Part shown: positions 17,072 through 27,244 of the stretch, piece by piece
Layout: each line of letters opens with the position of its first letter
How positions within the stretch are numbered: the first letter of the stretch is position 1
DNA from: Marinifilaceae bacterium
GTDB taxonomy: Bacteria; Bacteroidota; Bacteroidia; Bacteroidales; Marinifilaceae
Assembly (NCBI GenBank): GCA_025210485.1
Contig: JAOARN010000074.1
Span: 1-64,000 of the forward strand
Length of the DNA stretch: 64,000 bases
Direction of reading: 5' to 3'
The notes under the pieces: generated by a model
Told to the model about the DNA's origin: nothing
What the model saw: the letters and a program-made list of their open reading frames with translations, nothing else
Database searches by the model: none
Program-made: the position numbers and the translations under genes

Positions 17072-18253
17072 TTATAGAAACAACATCTCGACTAAAACAT
17101 AACAATAATGAGCAAAAGTACCGGCTACAATACCACCCACTGTATGTGAAAGCAATGCATTAGATGTAAGCTCTCTATATTTTAATGTATCTAACATAGC
17201 TGTATGTGTACTTAAATATCCACTCCAACACATACCCATAGCTGTAAACACAGCAACAACATTTCCATCGATAAGTCCTTTTGCTAAAAATGCTTTTACT
17301 AAAGAAAGCGCAGCACCAACAGCTCCTAAAGATGTCACAGGAAATGCTATCAATTCAGAATCTTTGAATCCAAATAATCCTTCGAATAACCACCAAATAT
17401 AATCGGCTAATTTTGGTAGTATAGGCACCCCTTCATAGGCAAGTCCTTGATATCCTTTTACAGCATCAGAAGGTCCAAAGGTAAGCATCATTACCATAGT
17501 TGAAATAATCAAAACACCAGGGATAATAGCTAAACCTAAATCAACACCAGATTTACCCCCATCTAAGATAGAGTTAAGGAAACGTAAGAAAACACCACCT
17601 TCTGATTTAAAACTAATCTTCTCAACAGCTCCTTCAAAATCATCATCTTTTCTAGGAGTTATCTTATTTCTGATAAGTCTTTGCATAAGGCGCGTAGAAA
17701 CAACGGCTCCCACAACAGCTCCTAATAGACCGACCAAAGCAGGAATAAAGAAGTTAGTGTCATCTCCTTCAACTTTTAAAGTTGACATAAAGGTAATCAC
17801 AACTAAACCCATTCCAAAGGCAGTACCAAAGTTAGTTAGAGATACTAATTGAAAGTTTTTAAAGTACTTACTGTAATTTTTATCATTTGCCAAATTGATA
17901 ATCGCAGGATTATCCGAAAGGAAGGTTAAAACACCAGCAAGAGCAGCTACTCCAGGCAAATTAAAAAGAGGTTTCATAAAAGGAGCTAAAATCTTTTCAA
18001 GAAGGCGCACCACCCCAAATTCGATTAACAATTTACCCAGAGCACCGGATAGAACTGTTATCCCCATAATATAAAATACTGTATTTAGAAGTAAATCCCA
18101 AGCAGTATTCATAATAGTTTTTAGCATATTGCTAACACCCATTACATGACCCAAATAGCCAAAAACACCAAAAAAGACAATTAGAAAGCAGACTGCTTCA
18201 TATCTTCTTTGTTGCAAAAAATCAGTTTGTTTAATTTTTTTTAATGCATTCAT
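17072..18253 (-). CDS. Polytopic membrane protein, nucleoside-recognition (Gate) type
   Basis: A 393-residue inner-membrane protein with about nine hydrophobic segments. Sequence features such as LSGALGKLLIEFGVVRLLEK, FLSDNPAIINLANDK and FGTAFGMGLVVITFM match the Gate/nucleoside-recognition superfamily, closest in my memory to the CD0519/CD1768-type membrane proteins. The transported substrate is unknown. ATG start; monocistronic with terminators on both sides. A Fur-family gene lies upstream on the same strand but is separated by its own terminator. Confidence 0.75.
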   Translation of the reverse strand: MNALKKIKQTDFLQQRRYEAVCFLIVFFGVFGYLGHVMGVSNMLKTIMNTAWDLLLNTVFYIMGITVLSGALGKLLIEFGVVRLLEKILAPFMKPLFNLPGVAALAGVLTFLSDNPAIINLANDKNYSKYFKNFQLVSLTNFGTAFGMGLVVITFMSTLKVEGDDTNFFIPALVGLLGAVVGAVVSTRLMQRLIRNKITPRKDDDFEGAVEKISFKSEGGVFLRFLNSILDGGKSGVDLGLAIIPGVLIISTMVMMLTFGPSDAVKGYQGLAYEGVPILPKLADYIWWLFEGLFGFKDSELIAFPVTSLGAVGAALSLVKAFLAKGLIDGNVVAVFTAMGMCWSGYLSTHTAMLDTLKYRELTSNALLSHTVGGIVAGTFAHYCYVLVEMLFL

Positions 18254-18484
18254 AATTAGTAAGCTTAATGATACTTGCTGGCTCTTCGCTTTTTCGAAAG
18301 TTTCCCAGACTTAGCAAAAATATTCTAAAAGCTTTTTAGAAACACTGCTAAAATGATGATTTTAGTCATAGTGTACCGTATTTTAAAACATATAATTAAA
18401 GTTTGGAATTTATCTAATATAAATTTAAAATACGAGCTAAAAAGTATTATCAAAGACGGACATAGAACTTTATCTATTATATAT

Positions 18485-18527
18485 AAAAATGGCTATATCT
18501 TTATTAATCAGATATAGCCATTTTTAT
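18485..18527 (-). terminator. Terminator of the Fur-family gene
   Basis: Arms AAAAATGGCTATATCT and GATATAGCCATTTTT, 15 bases past the stop of the Fur-family gene. Confidence 0.9.
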
Positions 18528-18542
18528 TATGTTAGTATAAAC

Positions 18543-19001
18543 TTAGTCGTTTTCAAGTTTTCGACATTCTTGACAAGTTCCATAAATATATAAAGAATGA
18601 TGCGAAACCTTAAAATCCATATCTCCTGATACATTTTTACGAACTTCATCTAGACGTGTATCGCAAAACTCGGCAACTTTTCCACAGACAGTACAAATCA
18701 AGTGATCATGTTTATTACTATCGTATGCCTTTTCGAATTGAGCAATATTTTTTCCAAACTGGTGCTTAATCACTAACTTACAATCAAGTAATAAATCTAT
18801 AGTATTGTACAAGGTAGCTCTACTAACACGATAATTTTTATTTTTCATAAAAATATACAAAGACTCAATATCGAAATGCCCTTCACGAGAATAAATTTCA
18901 TCAAGTATTGCATATCTTTCAGGAGTTTTTCTATGTCCTTTTTTCTGAAGATAATCAGTGAACATTTTTTTGATGATTTCTTTTGTGTCTTCGTTACTCA
19001 T
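18543..19001 (-). CDS. Fur-family metal-dependent repressor
   Basis: A 152-residue transcription factor. Winged helix at about 20-85 with [20 protein letters not shown] and the recognition helix [14 protein letters not shown]; dimerisation domain with [17 protein letters not shown]. Structural zinc site Cys103-Cys106 and Cys143-Cys146. The family includes Fur, PerR and Zur; the sequence alone does not decide which, although absence of the long histidine-rich tail argues against Zur. A candidate regulator of feoAB at 3766 (inference). Confidence 0.9.
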   Translation of the reverse strand: MSNEDTKEIIKKMFTDYLQKKGHRKTPERYAILDEIYSREGHFDIESLYIFMKNKNYRVSRATLYNTIDLLLDCKLVIKHQFGKNIAQFEKAYDSNKHDHLICTVCGKVAEFCDTRLDEVRKNVSGDMDFKVSHHSLYIYGTCQECRKLEND

Positions 19002-19267
19002 ATCGCTTTAAACATTAGTATTATCTAATCTAATTTAAAATAGTGCGACTAAAGTAATAATTTTTTTTAACATAGATACAAAATTATCAAAAGATTTTAC
19101 ATCCACTATGAGAGACATCTCAGCTTTTCAAAAACAAAATAACACATTAAATAACAATCAATTAAACCAAACAAACAATTCAATAAAAATATATAGAAAC
19201 AGAAATTCAAATTGTTTTTCATCAATAATTAAACAACTCTATTAAAGCTATTTGGAATCTTAAAAAT

Positions 19268-21493
19268 TCAACTATATTCTTCTATATTTTCAATTCGAGT
19301 AACATTATCCACTCCTTTTATTTTTATTAGTTTCAGAATTAAATTATTCAAATCCCCAATATCATGAACATACAAATGTATCAAACCTTCAAATATCCCA
19401 TCATGACTTTCAAAATGAATCGATCTCATATTTACTTTATTGTCTTTTGAAATTATTCCTGTAACATCACTAACTATGCCTAGTTTATCAATTCCTTTAA
19501 GTTCTATAATAGCCAAAAATGACATCAACCTCTGACTAGTCCATTCTGTTTCAATTATTCTATCTCCACTTTCAGACATTAATTTTAATGCTCTTGGACA
19601 TTTTCGTTTATGAATTGTAACGACAGCATCATCTTCAATATAACCCATTATCTTATCACCAGGAATTGGCTTACAACAGTTGGCTATTACAAAATTATTA
19701 TCTTTCTCATCCTGATTAACTATGAATTTCTCTTTCTTATTCGGTGCAATTTTGGGCTGTTCATCTTTTTTTGTCTGTCCAAATCCTAAAAATTCGAGAT
19801 TCCAGTATTTTATAAATTTATTTTTACTTTTTTTCCTAACTATATCACCTATATCTTCAGGCTTTACTAAATGTTTCCCAATTCTTAGATGTAATTCATC
19901 CTTACTTGAAACTTGGTAATATTCTTGTAATTTGCGGTAAGACTTGGCATTTATATTTAAATTCTCTTTTATTAAAGTGTCTTCTAAAATTCTCAAACCT
20001 CGTGAAATAAATTCACGCCTTTGATGTTTAAATGCTGATTTTATATTAGATTTTGCTTTTGCAGTAACAACAAAATTAATCCAATCTTCTTGTGGTCCTT
20101 GCTTTTCGGATGTAATAACCTCTACTCTATCACCACTATTCAAAACATAACTCAGGGGAACTAACTTACTATTAACCTTTGCTCCTATACATGAATTTCC
20201 AACATCGGTATGTATATCATAAGCAAAGTCTAAAGCTGTAGACTGCTTTGGTAGAGTACGAATTTGGCCTTTGGGGGTAAAAACCTGAATCTCCTTAGTA
20301 AATAAGTTCATTCTAAACTCATCCAAAAACTCAATTGCATCAGAATCGGGACTTTCAAGTATTTCACGAACAGCCTTGAGCCATTTATCCAACTCAGTAT
20401 CATTTGATGAGTCATCGTTATTTTTAGAATGCAATACAAAACCTCTATCAGCAATTTCATTCATGCGTTCCGATCTGATATGAAATTCCACCCAATTACC
20501 ATGTGGTCCCATAGTGGTAACATGAAGTGCCTCGTATCCATTTGCTTTAGGTGTACTCACCCAATCCCGAATACGTTCAGGTTTTGGTTTGTAAATATCA
20601 GTAATCATGGAATAAACCTGCCAACATTGATTTTTTTCAGAAATATGCTCATTTGGCTTGAAGACAATTAATACCGATTCAAGATTTAAAATCTCCTCCA
20701 AACTCTTATTTTCATCTTGCATTTTTCGCCATGTCGTGTAAATGGATCTTCTCCGATGATTTATCTCATATTCACTATACACCTTATTCAGACTACCTCT
20801 TATCGGCTCTATAATAAGATCAATCAAAGTTTTATTCACTTTTTGATGTTTATCAATTGCCAATTTTATTTGGTTGTACTCCTCTGGATGCTCATACTTA
20901 AGACTTAAATCCTCTAGCTCAGTTTTAACAGCATATAAACCCATTCGATGAGCCAATGGTGCAAACAAAAAGAGTGTCTCACCAGCGATTTTCAATTGCT
21001 TTCTAACAGGCATAGATCCAAGAGTACGCATATTATGTAGTCTATCAGCAAGTTTCAGAAGTATAACTCTAAGGTCGTCCGACAGAGTTAGTATCATCTT
21101 TCGAAAATTCTCTGCTTGCTCAGATGTTTGCTGATCAACTATACCAGATATTTTTGTTAAACCATCAACAATCGATGCCACCTTTTCACCAAACATTTGG
21201 GATATATCTTCGACAGAATAATCTGTATCCTCAACCACATCGTGCAATAAAGCAGCAACAATAGATTTGGTACCCAAGCGCATTTCTTGAGCTGCTATTT
21301 GAGCTACAGCAATAGGATGTGTAATATATGGTTCACCTGACTTGCGCCTCACCCCTTTATGAGCCTTATTTGCAAATTTAAATGCTTTCTCAATCAATTG
21401 TTTATTTTCAGGACTACAACTTCTCTTGCAATGTTTTATCAATTCATTATATGCCGATTGAATAATAATTTCATCTTTGTCTGACTCCTTCAT
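19268..21493 (-). CDS. RelA/SpoT-family (p)ppGpp enzyme, probably hydrolase-dominant
   Basis: A 741-residue RSH protein. HD hydrolase domain 50-160 is intact: ITHPIAVAQIAAQE, ALLHDVVEDT (82-90), and KLADRLHNMRT. The synthetase region 240-355 aligns with the family but differs at expected catalytic positions: the Arg and Lys before SIY are Ile244 and His246, the Mg-binding Asp is Asn270, and NGYQSLH reads NGYEALH. TGS domain at about 402-462 (EIQVFTPKGQI), then a helical and Cys-containing region (VIANCCKPIPGD) and a C-terminal ACT domain (about 665-735). This suggests a SpoT-like enzyme that mainly degrades (p)ppGpp; a second synthetase-competent RSH would be expected elsewhere in the genome. 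Monocistronic. Confidence 0.93.
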   Translation of the reverse strand: MKESDKDEIIIQSAYNELIKHCKRSCSPENKQLIEKAFKFANKAHKGVRRKSGEPYITHPIAVAQIAAQEMRLGTKSIVAALLHDVVEDTDYSVEDISQMFGEKVASIVDGLTKISGIVDQQTSEQAENFRKMILTLSDDLRVILLKLADRLHNMRTLGSMPVRKQLKIAGETLFLFAPLAHRMGLYAVKTELEDLSLKYEHPEEYNQIKLAIDKHQKVNKTLIDLIIEPIRGSLNKVYSEYEINHRRRSIYTTWRKMQDENKSLEEILNLESVLIVFKPNEHISEKNQCWQVYSMITDIYKPKPERIRDWVSTPKANGYEALHVTTMGPHGNWVEFHIRSERMNEIADRGFVLHSKNNDDSSNDTELDKWLKAVREILESPDSDAIEFLDEFRMNLFTKEIQVFTPKGQIRTLPKQSTALDFAYDIHTDVGNSCIGAKVNSKLVPLSYVLNSGDRVEVITSEKQGPQEDWINFVVTAKAKSNIKSAFKHQRREFISRGLRILEDTLIKENLNINAKSYRKLQEYYQVSSKDELHLRIGKHLVKPEDIGDIVRKKSKNKFIKYWNLEFLGFGQTKKDEQPKIAPNKKEKFIVNQDEKDNNFVIANCCKPIPGDKIMGYIEDDAVVTIHKRKCPRALKLMSESGDRIIETEWTSQRLMSFLAIIELKGIDKLGIVSDVTGIISKDNKVNMRSIHFESHDGIFEGLIHLYVHDIGDLNNLILKLIKIKGVDNVTRIENIEEYS

Positions 21494-21692
21494 ATGCTGC
21501 CTGTATTAAGTTATCTTTATTTATATAGATCCACGGATTAATGCTACCAAGCAAAAAAAAAGATCTAGATACGCTTAAATCTAAGTATTTTTTTTCTGAT
21601 ATTAAACTAATCTGATATTTTTTTTATGTACAACAAACTAAATTGAGTAGACCTGTATTGACTGTAAAAAAGATAAAAATAAATAGCACAAA

Positions 21693-21740
21693 CAAAGGCA
21701 AGTTTCATCTTATAAAGAAACAAAACTTGCCTTTCGTTTT
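21693..21740 (-). terminator. Terminator of the metalloprotease-like lipoprotein gene
   Basis: Arms AAAGGCAAGTTT and AAACTTGCCTTT with an 18-base loop, just past the stop at 21758. Confidence 0.75.
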
Positions 21741-21757
21741 ATTTTGATAAATAAATT

Positions 21758-22804
21758 CTACTCCTGTAGATTCCTATTTGCATTTTGATATGATCTAGTT
21801 TTTAGTAATTCCCATGCAGCTTTTAATTCCTCTGTCGAAAAACCAGGGGTTCCAACCTTCACCTTTCTAAACTGAGATTTTAATCTATATTTAGAGTCAG
21901 ATTCGTATGCCTTTACCACTTTTCTAGCTTTCTGAATTTGCTTATCGTGAAACCACAATGAATGATCATAAATAATAGAAGTCATTATCCATTTTCTATC
22001 CCCATCATTAAAACAAGCTGGAGATCCATCATCAGGATGCTGTAAATCAAAACAATGCCCTATCTCATGAACAATAATATTTCGAGTAGAACCATTTACA
22101 TTTAAAACCATTGCTCTGTGAGGAGTTCCTGCCGCATAACCCCCAGTTGGACCTTCATCCATAAGTAGAAAACGAAATTTATCTTGGTCAATTACAACTT
22201 TCTTACCTTGCGGTTTTCCATTTTCATCAGTCACCACATATTGTTTACGCATCATATGTGGATCAAAAGTGTTTTGACTATATCTACCACAAAAATTATC
22301 AATATAATTATACCACGACTGAGTTGCATCGCTATTTGTCATTGGTAATTCAATATTTATAATTTTAATATTAGAGGTATTAAAACTAACACCAAGCTGC
22401 AACATCAATGGATTTATTGAATACTTACCCCATCCAGTAAAAAAAGATTTAATCCTTTCCTCTGTCATAGTTACTCCATGCCTCATACCACCTCTGGCAA
22501 CATATATCACGGGATCGACTACGAAAATTTCATTATTTTCAAGTATCTTTTTTAAGTCATCAGGTAGTTCTACTGCATTTACAGGAGTGGGAGGCTCTGG
22601 ATCTGGGTCAGGGTCAGGATTATTTGGATCAGGATCATTCGGGTCGGGATTTTCGTTATCACTATCCGTATCGGAGTTATTATCTGCTAACTCTGTATTA
22701 TCAGCTTTCTTTTCAGGCTTTAATTCCTCATCTGCAGAATCTTTTGAACAAGAAACAAACAAGAACAATACGATAGCAAAACAAATCGTTAAGTTTTTTT
22801 TCAT
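21758..22804 (-). CDS. Lipoprotein with metzincin-like zinc-protease motif
   Basis: A 348-residue lipoprotein (signal peptide, lipid-attachment Cys at 19). Residues 40-75 are an acidic Asp-Pro repeat linker (NDPDPNNPDPDPDPEPP), likely a spacer from the membrane. The C-terminal half holds VHEIGHCFDLQH (zinc ligands His246, His250, His256; catalytic Glu247) and a downstream WIMTS that could be the Met-turn (Met274). The usual Gly of HExxHxxGxxH is Asp253. Probably a cell-surface or periplasmic-facing metallopeptidase; the substrate is unknown. Monocistronic, with a terminator. Confidence 0.82.
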   Translation of the reverse strand: MKKNLTICFAIVLFLFVSCSKDSADEELKPEKKADNTELADNNSDTDSDNENPDPNDPDPNNPDPDPDPEPPTPVNAVELPDDLKKILENNEIFVVDPVIYVARGGMRHGVTMTEERIKSFFTGWGKYSINPLMLQLGVSFNTSNIKIINIELPMTNSDATQSWYNYIDNFCGRYSQNTFDPHMMRKQYVVTDENGKPQGKKVVIDQDKFRFLLMDEGPTGGYAAGTPHRAMVLNVNGSTRNIIVHEIGHCFDLQHPDDGSPACFNDGDRKWIMTSIIYDHSLWFHDKQIQKARKVVKAYESDSKYRLKSQFRKVKVGTPGFSTEELKAAWELLKTRSYQNANRNLQE

Positions 22805-22976
22805 AATAATTTAAGTGTGTGATTTATAATATTATTTTAATATTTTTATATTAATCTAAATTTTCAATTAGTCAATTTGAAAATAAGCGAATTAAGCACA
22901 AATATATTAATTTATTTTAAAGTCACCACTTTAATTATGTAAAACCAAACAAAAGCAGATTTAACTTAAATATATA

Positions 22977-23552
22977 TTACTCTAATTTTTGAAAATAATC
23001 AATAATATCTTCATAATATTGCAACAATTCCTTTTCAATAGGAATCATTATTTTCATTAGATTTGATGCAGTATACAATCTATTTCTTAACTCCACATAA
23101 TCGTCTTCATTTGGAATATTATCTAATTCATCTTTCAAATGCGAAGAAATCAAATCCATATATGTTTTTTGATATTCATATAAATCCGTTATCATTCTTG
23201 CAGTTTTTAAATCCATATATACTATTGATTTTGTGAGCTTGCAAGTAGACCAAGCTGTATAACTTAGCATCTTAAACTTCACATTCAGATCATACATAAG
23301 ACTCGTATCGATTTTAGGCAACATAGTATCAACCTTAGACTGATAATCTTGATGATGCGATACTATTTTCTTTAAATCTTGATGATTAAGTTTTATTTCT
23401 TCAAAAATATCTTCAATTGAATCATCTACTGATTTTCTATGTTGATAATCCTCCTTTACACTATTCAACATAAAGCCCAAAAAAACGGCTATTGCAATTG
23501 AAAAGAATTCAAATATATATTTATTAGAGAAATTGAATTTTGGAATTTTCAT
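22977..23552 (-). CDS. One-TM hypothetical membrane protein
   Basis: A 191-residue protein with a single N-terminal helix (about 13-30, FEFFSIAIAVFLGFMLN) followed by a helical, charged domain. The layout resembles the DUF6090-type proteins common in Bacteroidota, in which a similar FFxIxIAVFLGF helix precedes a coiled region. Function unknown; 150 bases past the dnaJ terminator on the same strand, so a separate unit. Confidence 0.65.
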   Translation of the reverse strand: MKIPKFNFSNKYIFEFFSIAIAVFLGFMLNSVKEDYQHRKSVDDSIEDIFEEIKLNHQDLKKIVSHHQDYQSKVDTMLPKIDTSLMYDLNVKFKMLSYTAWSTCKLTKSIVYMDLKTARMITDLYEYQKTYMDLISSHLKDELDNIPNEDDYVELRNRLYTASNLMKIMIPIEKELLQYYEDIIDYFQKLE

Positions 23553-23632
23553 AATAGTATCTTTGATTAAATTAGAAAGCTAAATTTAAGTATTATGTTT
23601 ACAACAACAAGCGAGACATAAAAATATAAATC

Positions 23633-23672
23633 AAAAAAAAGCCAGAATTGTGACGAACATCACAAATCTGGC
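23633..23672 (-). terminator. Terminator of grpE-dnaJ
   Basis: Arms GCCAGAATTGTGA and TCACAAATCTGGC; minus-strand T run at 23640-23633. Confidence 0.92.
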
Positions 23673-23700
23673 ATGTAGTATATTGTAAAGGATTAGTCTA

Positions 23701-24858
23701 TTAATCAAAAAAGTTTCTTACTCTATTAAAAATATTTTCTGCTGAAAACTTGCTTTTATCAGGAGTAAAACTTTTACTATCTTTTAATTTTTCAATTGTT
23801 TTTTTCTCATCTGCGCTTATTTTCTTAGGAATATAAACATTTATCTTAACCAATAGGTCGCCTCTTCCATATCCATTAACATCTGGCAAACCTTTTCCCC
23901 TAAGTCTTAATATTTTTCCAGACTGAGTTCCCTCTTCAATTTTAACCTTAACTTTATTTTCAATGGTAGGAATTTCGACAGCTCCCCCAAGTATAGCATC
24001 AGGTATACCTATAAATAAATTATAAAGAAGATCATTATCTTCTCTTATCAATTCATCATGTGGAATTTCTTGTATCAAGACTAGTAGATCACCATTCACT
24101 CCGCCTCTTCTAGCAGCATTACCTTTACCACTAACAGACAATTGCATTCCTTCTGCAACACCTGCTGGGATTTGAATAGTAATAACTTCTTCAGACTGAA
24201 CTACTCCTTCGCCAGAACATTTGACACATTTGTCTTTAATAATCTTACCTTCTCCACTACAGGTAGGACAAGTAGACGAGGTTTGCATCTGTCCCAAAAT
24301 TGTATTTTGAACACGTGTAACCTGACCACTCCCATTACAGGTAGAACAAGTATGATAACCAGAAGATGATTTAGCACCACTTCCGCTACACTCTTGACAA
24401 GATACGTATTTTTTTACCTTAATTTTCTTTTCGACTCCATTTGCAATTTCCTGCAATGTCAACTTAACTTTCACACGAAGATTGCTTCCTCGATTAACTC
24501 TTTGAGAGCGACGAGAACCGCCACCGCCTCCAAAGTTAGAGAAGAAGGAACCTCCTCCGAATATGTCGCCAAAATGCGAGAATATGTCCTCCATATTCAT
24601 ACCGCCGCCACCAAAACCTCCTCCAGAGGCTCCGCCAACACCAGCATGTCCAAATTGGTCGTATCTTTGGCGTTTTTCGGCATTACTAAGAACTTCGTAC
24701 GCCTCAGCAGCTTCCTTAAATTTTTCTTCAGCCTCTTTATCCCCTGGGTTTTTATCAGGGTGAAATTGTATTGCTTTCTTTCTATATGCTTTTTTTATCT
24801 CCGATTCAGATGATGATTTTGATACACCTAAAACCTCATAGTAATCTCTTTTTGACAT
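23701..24858 (-). CDS. dnaJ: Chaperone protein DnaJ
   Basis: A 385-residue Hsp40 co-chaperone that stimulates DnaK ATPase and delivers substrates. J domain 1-70 with HPD at 33-35; Gly/Phe-rich region about 73-120; zinc-finger domain with four CxxCxGxG repeats ([32 protein letters not shown]); C-terminal substrate-binding domains ([25 protein letters not shown]). Type I DnaJ of normal length. It follows grpE by 20 bases in the same operon; dnaK is not in the window. Confidence 0.98.
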   Translation of the reverse strand: MSKRDYYEVLGVSKSSSESEIKKAYRKKAIQFHPDKNPGDKEAEEKFKEAAEAYEVLSNAEKRQRYDQFGHAGVGGASGGGFGGGGMNMEDIFSHFGDIFGGGSFFSNFGGGGGSRRSQRVNRGSNLRVKVKLTLQEIANGVEKKIKVKKYVSCQECSGSGAKSSSGYHTCSTCNGSGQVTRVQNTILGQMQTSSTCPTCSGEGKIIKDKCVKCSGEGVVQSEEVITIQIPAGVAEGMQLSVSGKGNAARRGGVNGDLLVLIQEIPHDELIREDNDLLYNLFIGIPDAILGGAVEIPTIENKVKVKIEEGTQSGKILRLRGKGLPDVNGYGRGDLLVKINVYIPKKISADEKKTIEKLKDSKSFTPDKSKFSAENIFNRVRNFFD

Positions 24859-24878
24859 AATTCTTGGGGCTTAATTAA

Positions 24879-25526
24879 TTATTCTCCTACAACAACTTTT
24901 GCATATCTGATTACCTTGTCATTTAGGTAGTAACCTTTTTCAACACAATCAATTATTTTTCCTTTCATATCTTCACTAGGAGCAGGAATTTTAGTTATTG
25001 CTTCATGGACGTCAGTATCGAACTCTTTATTTATAGCCTCGATTTCTTTCACACCATTCTGACCAACAAAATCGGTAAAATTTTTATATATCAAGTCTAC
25101 TCCTTCTTTCATTGACTCAGCATTAGTATTCTCATTCATAGAGTTTAACGCACGTTCAAAATTATCGATTACAGGAAGGATATTTAACAATATTTTTTCA
25201 CCAGCTGATTTTGTCAACTCCATTTTTTCCTTTAAAGTTCTCTTACGATAATTGTCAAATTCTGCTGATAATCTCATGTACTTATCAGTTATTTCCTGAA
25301 GTTTCGCACCTAATTCCTCGATTTCATCTGACTTGGATTTTTTCTTTTTTTTCTCTTTTTTCTCCTTTTTATCAGATTTTTGCTCTTCAACCTCTTTCTC
25401 TACTTCCTTATTTTCCACTGATTCGTTTTCCTGAGATTTTTCTTCATTTTTAACTTCCTCATTCGAAACATTCCCCTCGTTTTCGCTATCAGCAAATTCC
25501 TTATCCTTATTAATATCTTGTGCCAT
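24879..25526 (-). CDS. grpE: Nucleotide exchange factor GrpE
   Basis: A 215-residue co-chaperone that releases ADP from DnaK. The first 75 residues are very acidic and lysine-rich (low complexity), then a coiled coil and the beta domain with the family signature (SAEFDNYRKRTLKEK, NILPVIDNFERAL, HEAITKIPAPSED). First gene of the grpE-dnaJ operon. No CIRCE element was recognised upstream. Confidence 0.96.
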   Translation of the reverse strand: MAQDINKDKEFADSENEGNVSNEEVKNEEKSQENESVENKEVEKEVEEQKSDKKEKKEKKKKKSKSDEIEELGAKLQEITDKYMRLSAEFDNYRKRTLKEKMELTKSAGEKILLNILPVIDNFERALNSMNENTNAESMKEGVDLIYKNFTDFVGQNGVKEIEAINKEFDTDVHEAITKIPAPSEDMKGKIIDCVEKGYYLNDKVIRYAKVVVGE

Positions 25527-25737
25527 ATCGAATTTAATCTTATTTTTCTATTTGTATTTTCATTAACAAAAGCTAGTAAACTAGGTTAAACACATAATAT
25601 CCAACACGGTTTCCAGCAATTATAAATCAGAACAAGATTCTAGCAAAAATTTTGCCATCAAGCCTCAATTGTCATTATGACATTAATAATTAAACCACAA
25701 GTTCACATTTTGACATATTCCATATAATATCTGCCAT

Positions 25738-25773
25738 AAAAAAATGCCAAACTGAAAAAAATTCAGCTTGGCA
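25738..25773 (-). terminator. Terminator of the efflux operon
   Basis: Arms TGCCAAACTGAA and TTCAGCTTGGCA, about 90 bases past the stop of the TolC-family gene; T run on the minus strand. The rest of 25527-25864 is AT-rich spacer holding the grpE promoter region. Confidence 0.85.
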
Positions 25774-25864
25774 AGAATTTACTTAGCGCATAATATAAAA
25801 CTTCAAAAAGCTATATTATAATTTAGAAAACCATCAAAATATATGTATTAATGATATTTTAACT

Positions 25865-27172
25865 TTAATCTTTTTTATCCTCATTTTGGACTATTGCACC
25901 TGTCATTTTCAAAAGTCCTATCCTACTTTGAATATATGCAAATTTGGCATTACTATAAGCCAAAGAAGAACTTAGAAAAATTTCTTGGATATCCCTGTAA
26001 TTAAATGAATTAATAACTCCTAATCTAAATTTCTTTGCTGATAAATCTAAGTTCAATTTCGCTGCCGAAAGCTGCTCATTCGATAAAGCTAGCATTTCAT
26101 TCTGTAGATTATAATTTTCGAATTCCTTATACAATTCATTTCTCAAATTATGTTTCATATCTTCAAGACTTACTTCAGACGCTTCTTTATTTATCCTAGC
26201 AATATCCAAAGCTCTCTTTCTACTACCACCGCTAAATATTGAATATTTCAAATTTAAACCCAAGTTGAAACCATTTGTTTTTGCATAATCAGACCAACCA
26301 GTAGCTTCCATTTTTGTTTTATCCATATTATAATTATAGGCTGCATTTGCACTCAAGTTTGGCATAAATGATGACTTAGCCTTTCTAATCTCGAGCTCAT
26401 TAATCTTTAGGTTTATATACTGATTTTTGAGATTAGAATTATTAGAATTTAGGTTATCTAATAGATTTCCTAGTATCAATTCTGGAAAATCTACATTTAA
26501 ATTAGAACTAAGCTTATACAATTTATCTTCCTTTTCACCAATAGTGTAATTCAAATCCCTAATTGCATTTTTATAATTTACTTGATTTTGCATATAGCTA
26601 GTTTTATCATCAAGAAAGGCAATTTTAGATTGAAGAAGCTGATAGGATGTACTATTACCAGAATCATATTTTTTTTGATCTCTTTTGTATCTATCTTCTG
26701 ATAATTTCATAATAAACCTCGATGCCTCCAGTTTTTCATTTTCAACCAAGGCCTTATAATATGACAACATTATCAACTCGACAGTATTTTCAACTAGTAG
26801 CGAATATTTACCCTGTGATAAGTTTTGCAATTCATCAAGTTTGGACTTCTGAACTCGCACAGCAAAACCATTAAATATTGTAATACCATTAAGCTGCACC
26901 GATGCACTATTATTATTAGTAGCTTCAATTTGTGTATCCCCAGATTTACCAGTCAAGCTTTTACCCATAGATAGTGATAATTCTGGAAAAGCACCTGCCG
27001 CCCCCCAAGAATTGTTTATTTCACTAATACTTAAGTTTGTTTTTTCTATTTTAATTTTATAATTATTCTGTAGTCCCAATTCGATGGCTTGAGCAATAGA
27101 CAATTCATTTTGCGCTCTCAAGCTACCTACACTAAAGACAGTAATAATAATTAACAATATATTTTTAATCAT
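25865..27172 (-). CDS. TolC-family outer-membrane efflux protein
   Basis: A 435-residue outer-membrane channel. Signal peptide 1-20 (ending SLRAQ), then two OEP repeats rich in coiled coil: LSIAQAIELGLQNNYKIK is the classic start, and NKEASEVSLEDMKHNLRNEL and the LDLSAKKFRLGVINS segment belong to the second half. Third gene of an operon with the RND pump and adaptor; forms the exit duct of the tripartite system. Confidence 0.93.
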   Translation of the reverse strand: MIKNILLIIITVFSVGSLRAQNELSIAQAIELGLQNNYKIKIEKTNLSISEINNSWGAAGAFPELSLSMGKSLTGKSGDTQIEATNNNSASVQLNGITIFNGFAVRVQKSKLDELQNLSQGKYSLLVENTVELIMLSYYKALVENEKLEASRFIMKLSEDRYKRDQKKYDSGNSTSYQLLQSKIAFLDDKTSYMQNQVNYKNAIRDLNYTIGEKEDKLYKLSSNLNVDFPELILGNLLDNLNSNNSNLKNQYINLKINELEIRKAKSSFMPNLSANAAYNYNMDKTKMEATGWSDYAKTNGFNLGLNLKYSIFSGGSRKRALDIARINKEASEVSLEDMKHNLRNELYKEFENYNLQNEMLALSNEQLSAAKLNLDLSAKKFRLGVINSFNYRDIQEIFLSSSLAYSNAKFAYIQSRIGLLKMTGAIVQNEDKKD

Positions 27173-27244
27173 ACTAGTATTTTTTTATTCATTCATATTA
27201 TATTCAATATTTTTCAGCATCGAGTAAAATGCACCCCAAGAGGT

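Noticed and set aside
22587-22814. Ser/Gly-rich plus-strand ORF
   Set aside because: Antisense of the Asp-Pro repeat linker of the metzincin-like lipoprotein.
24142-24813. Plus-strand ORFs up to 139 residues opposite dnaJ
   Set aside because: Antisense shadows of the dnaJ zinc-finger and Gly-rich regions; dnaJ is unmistakable.
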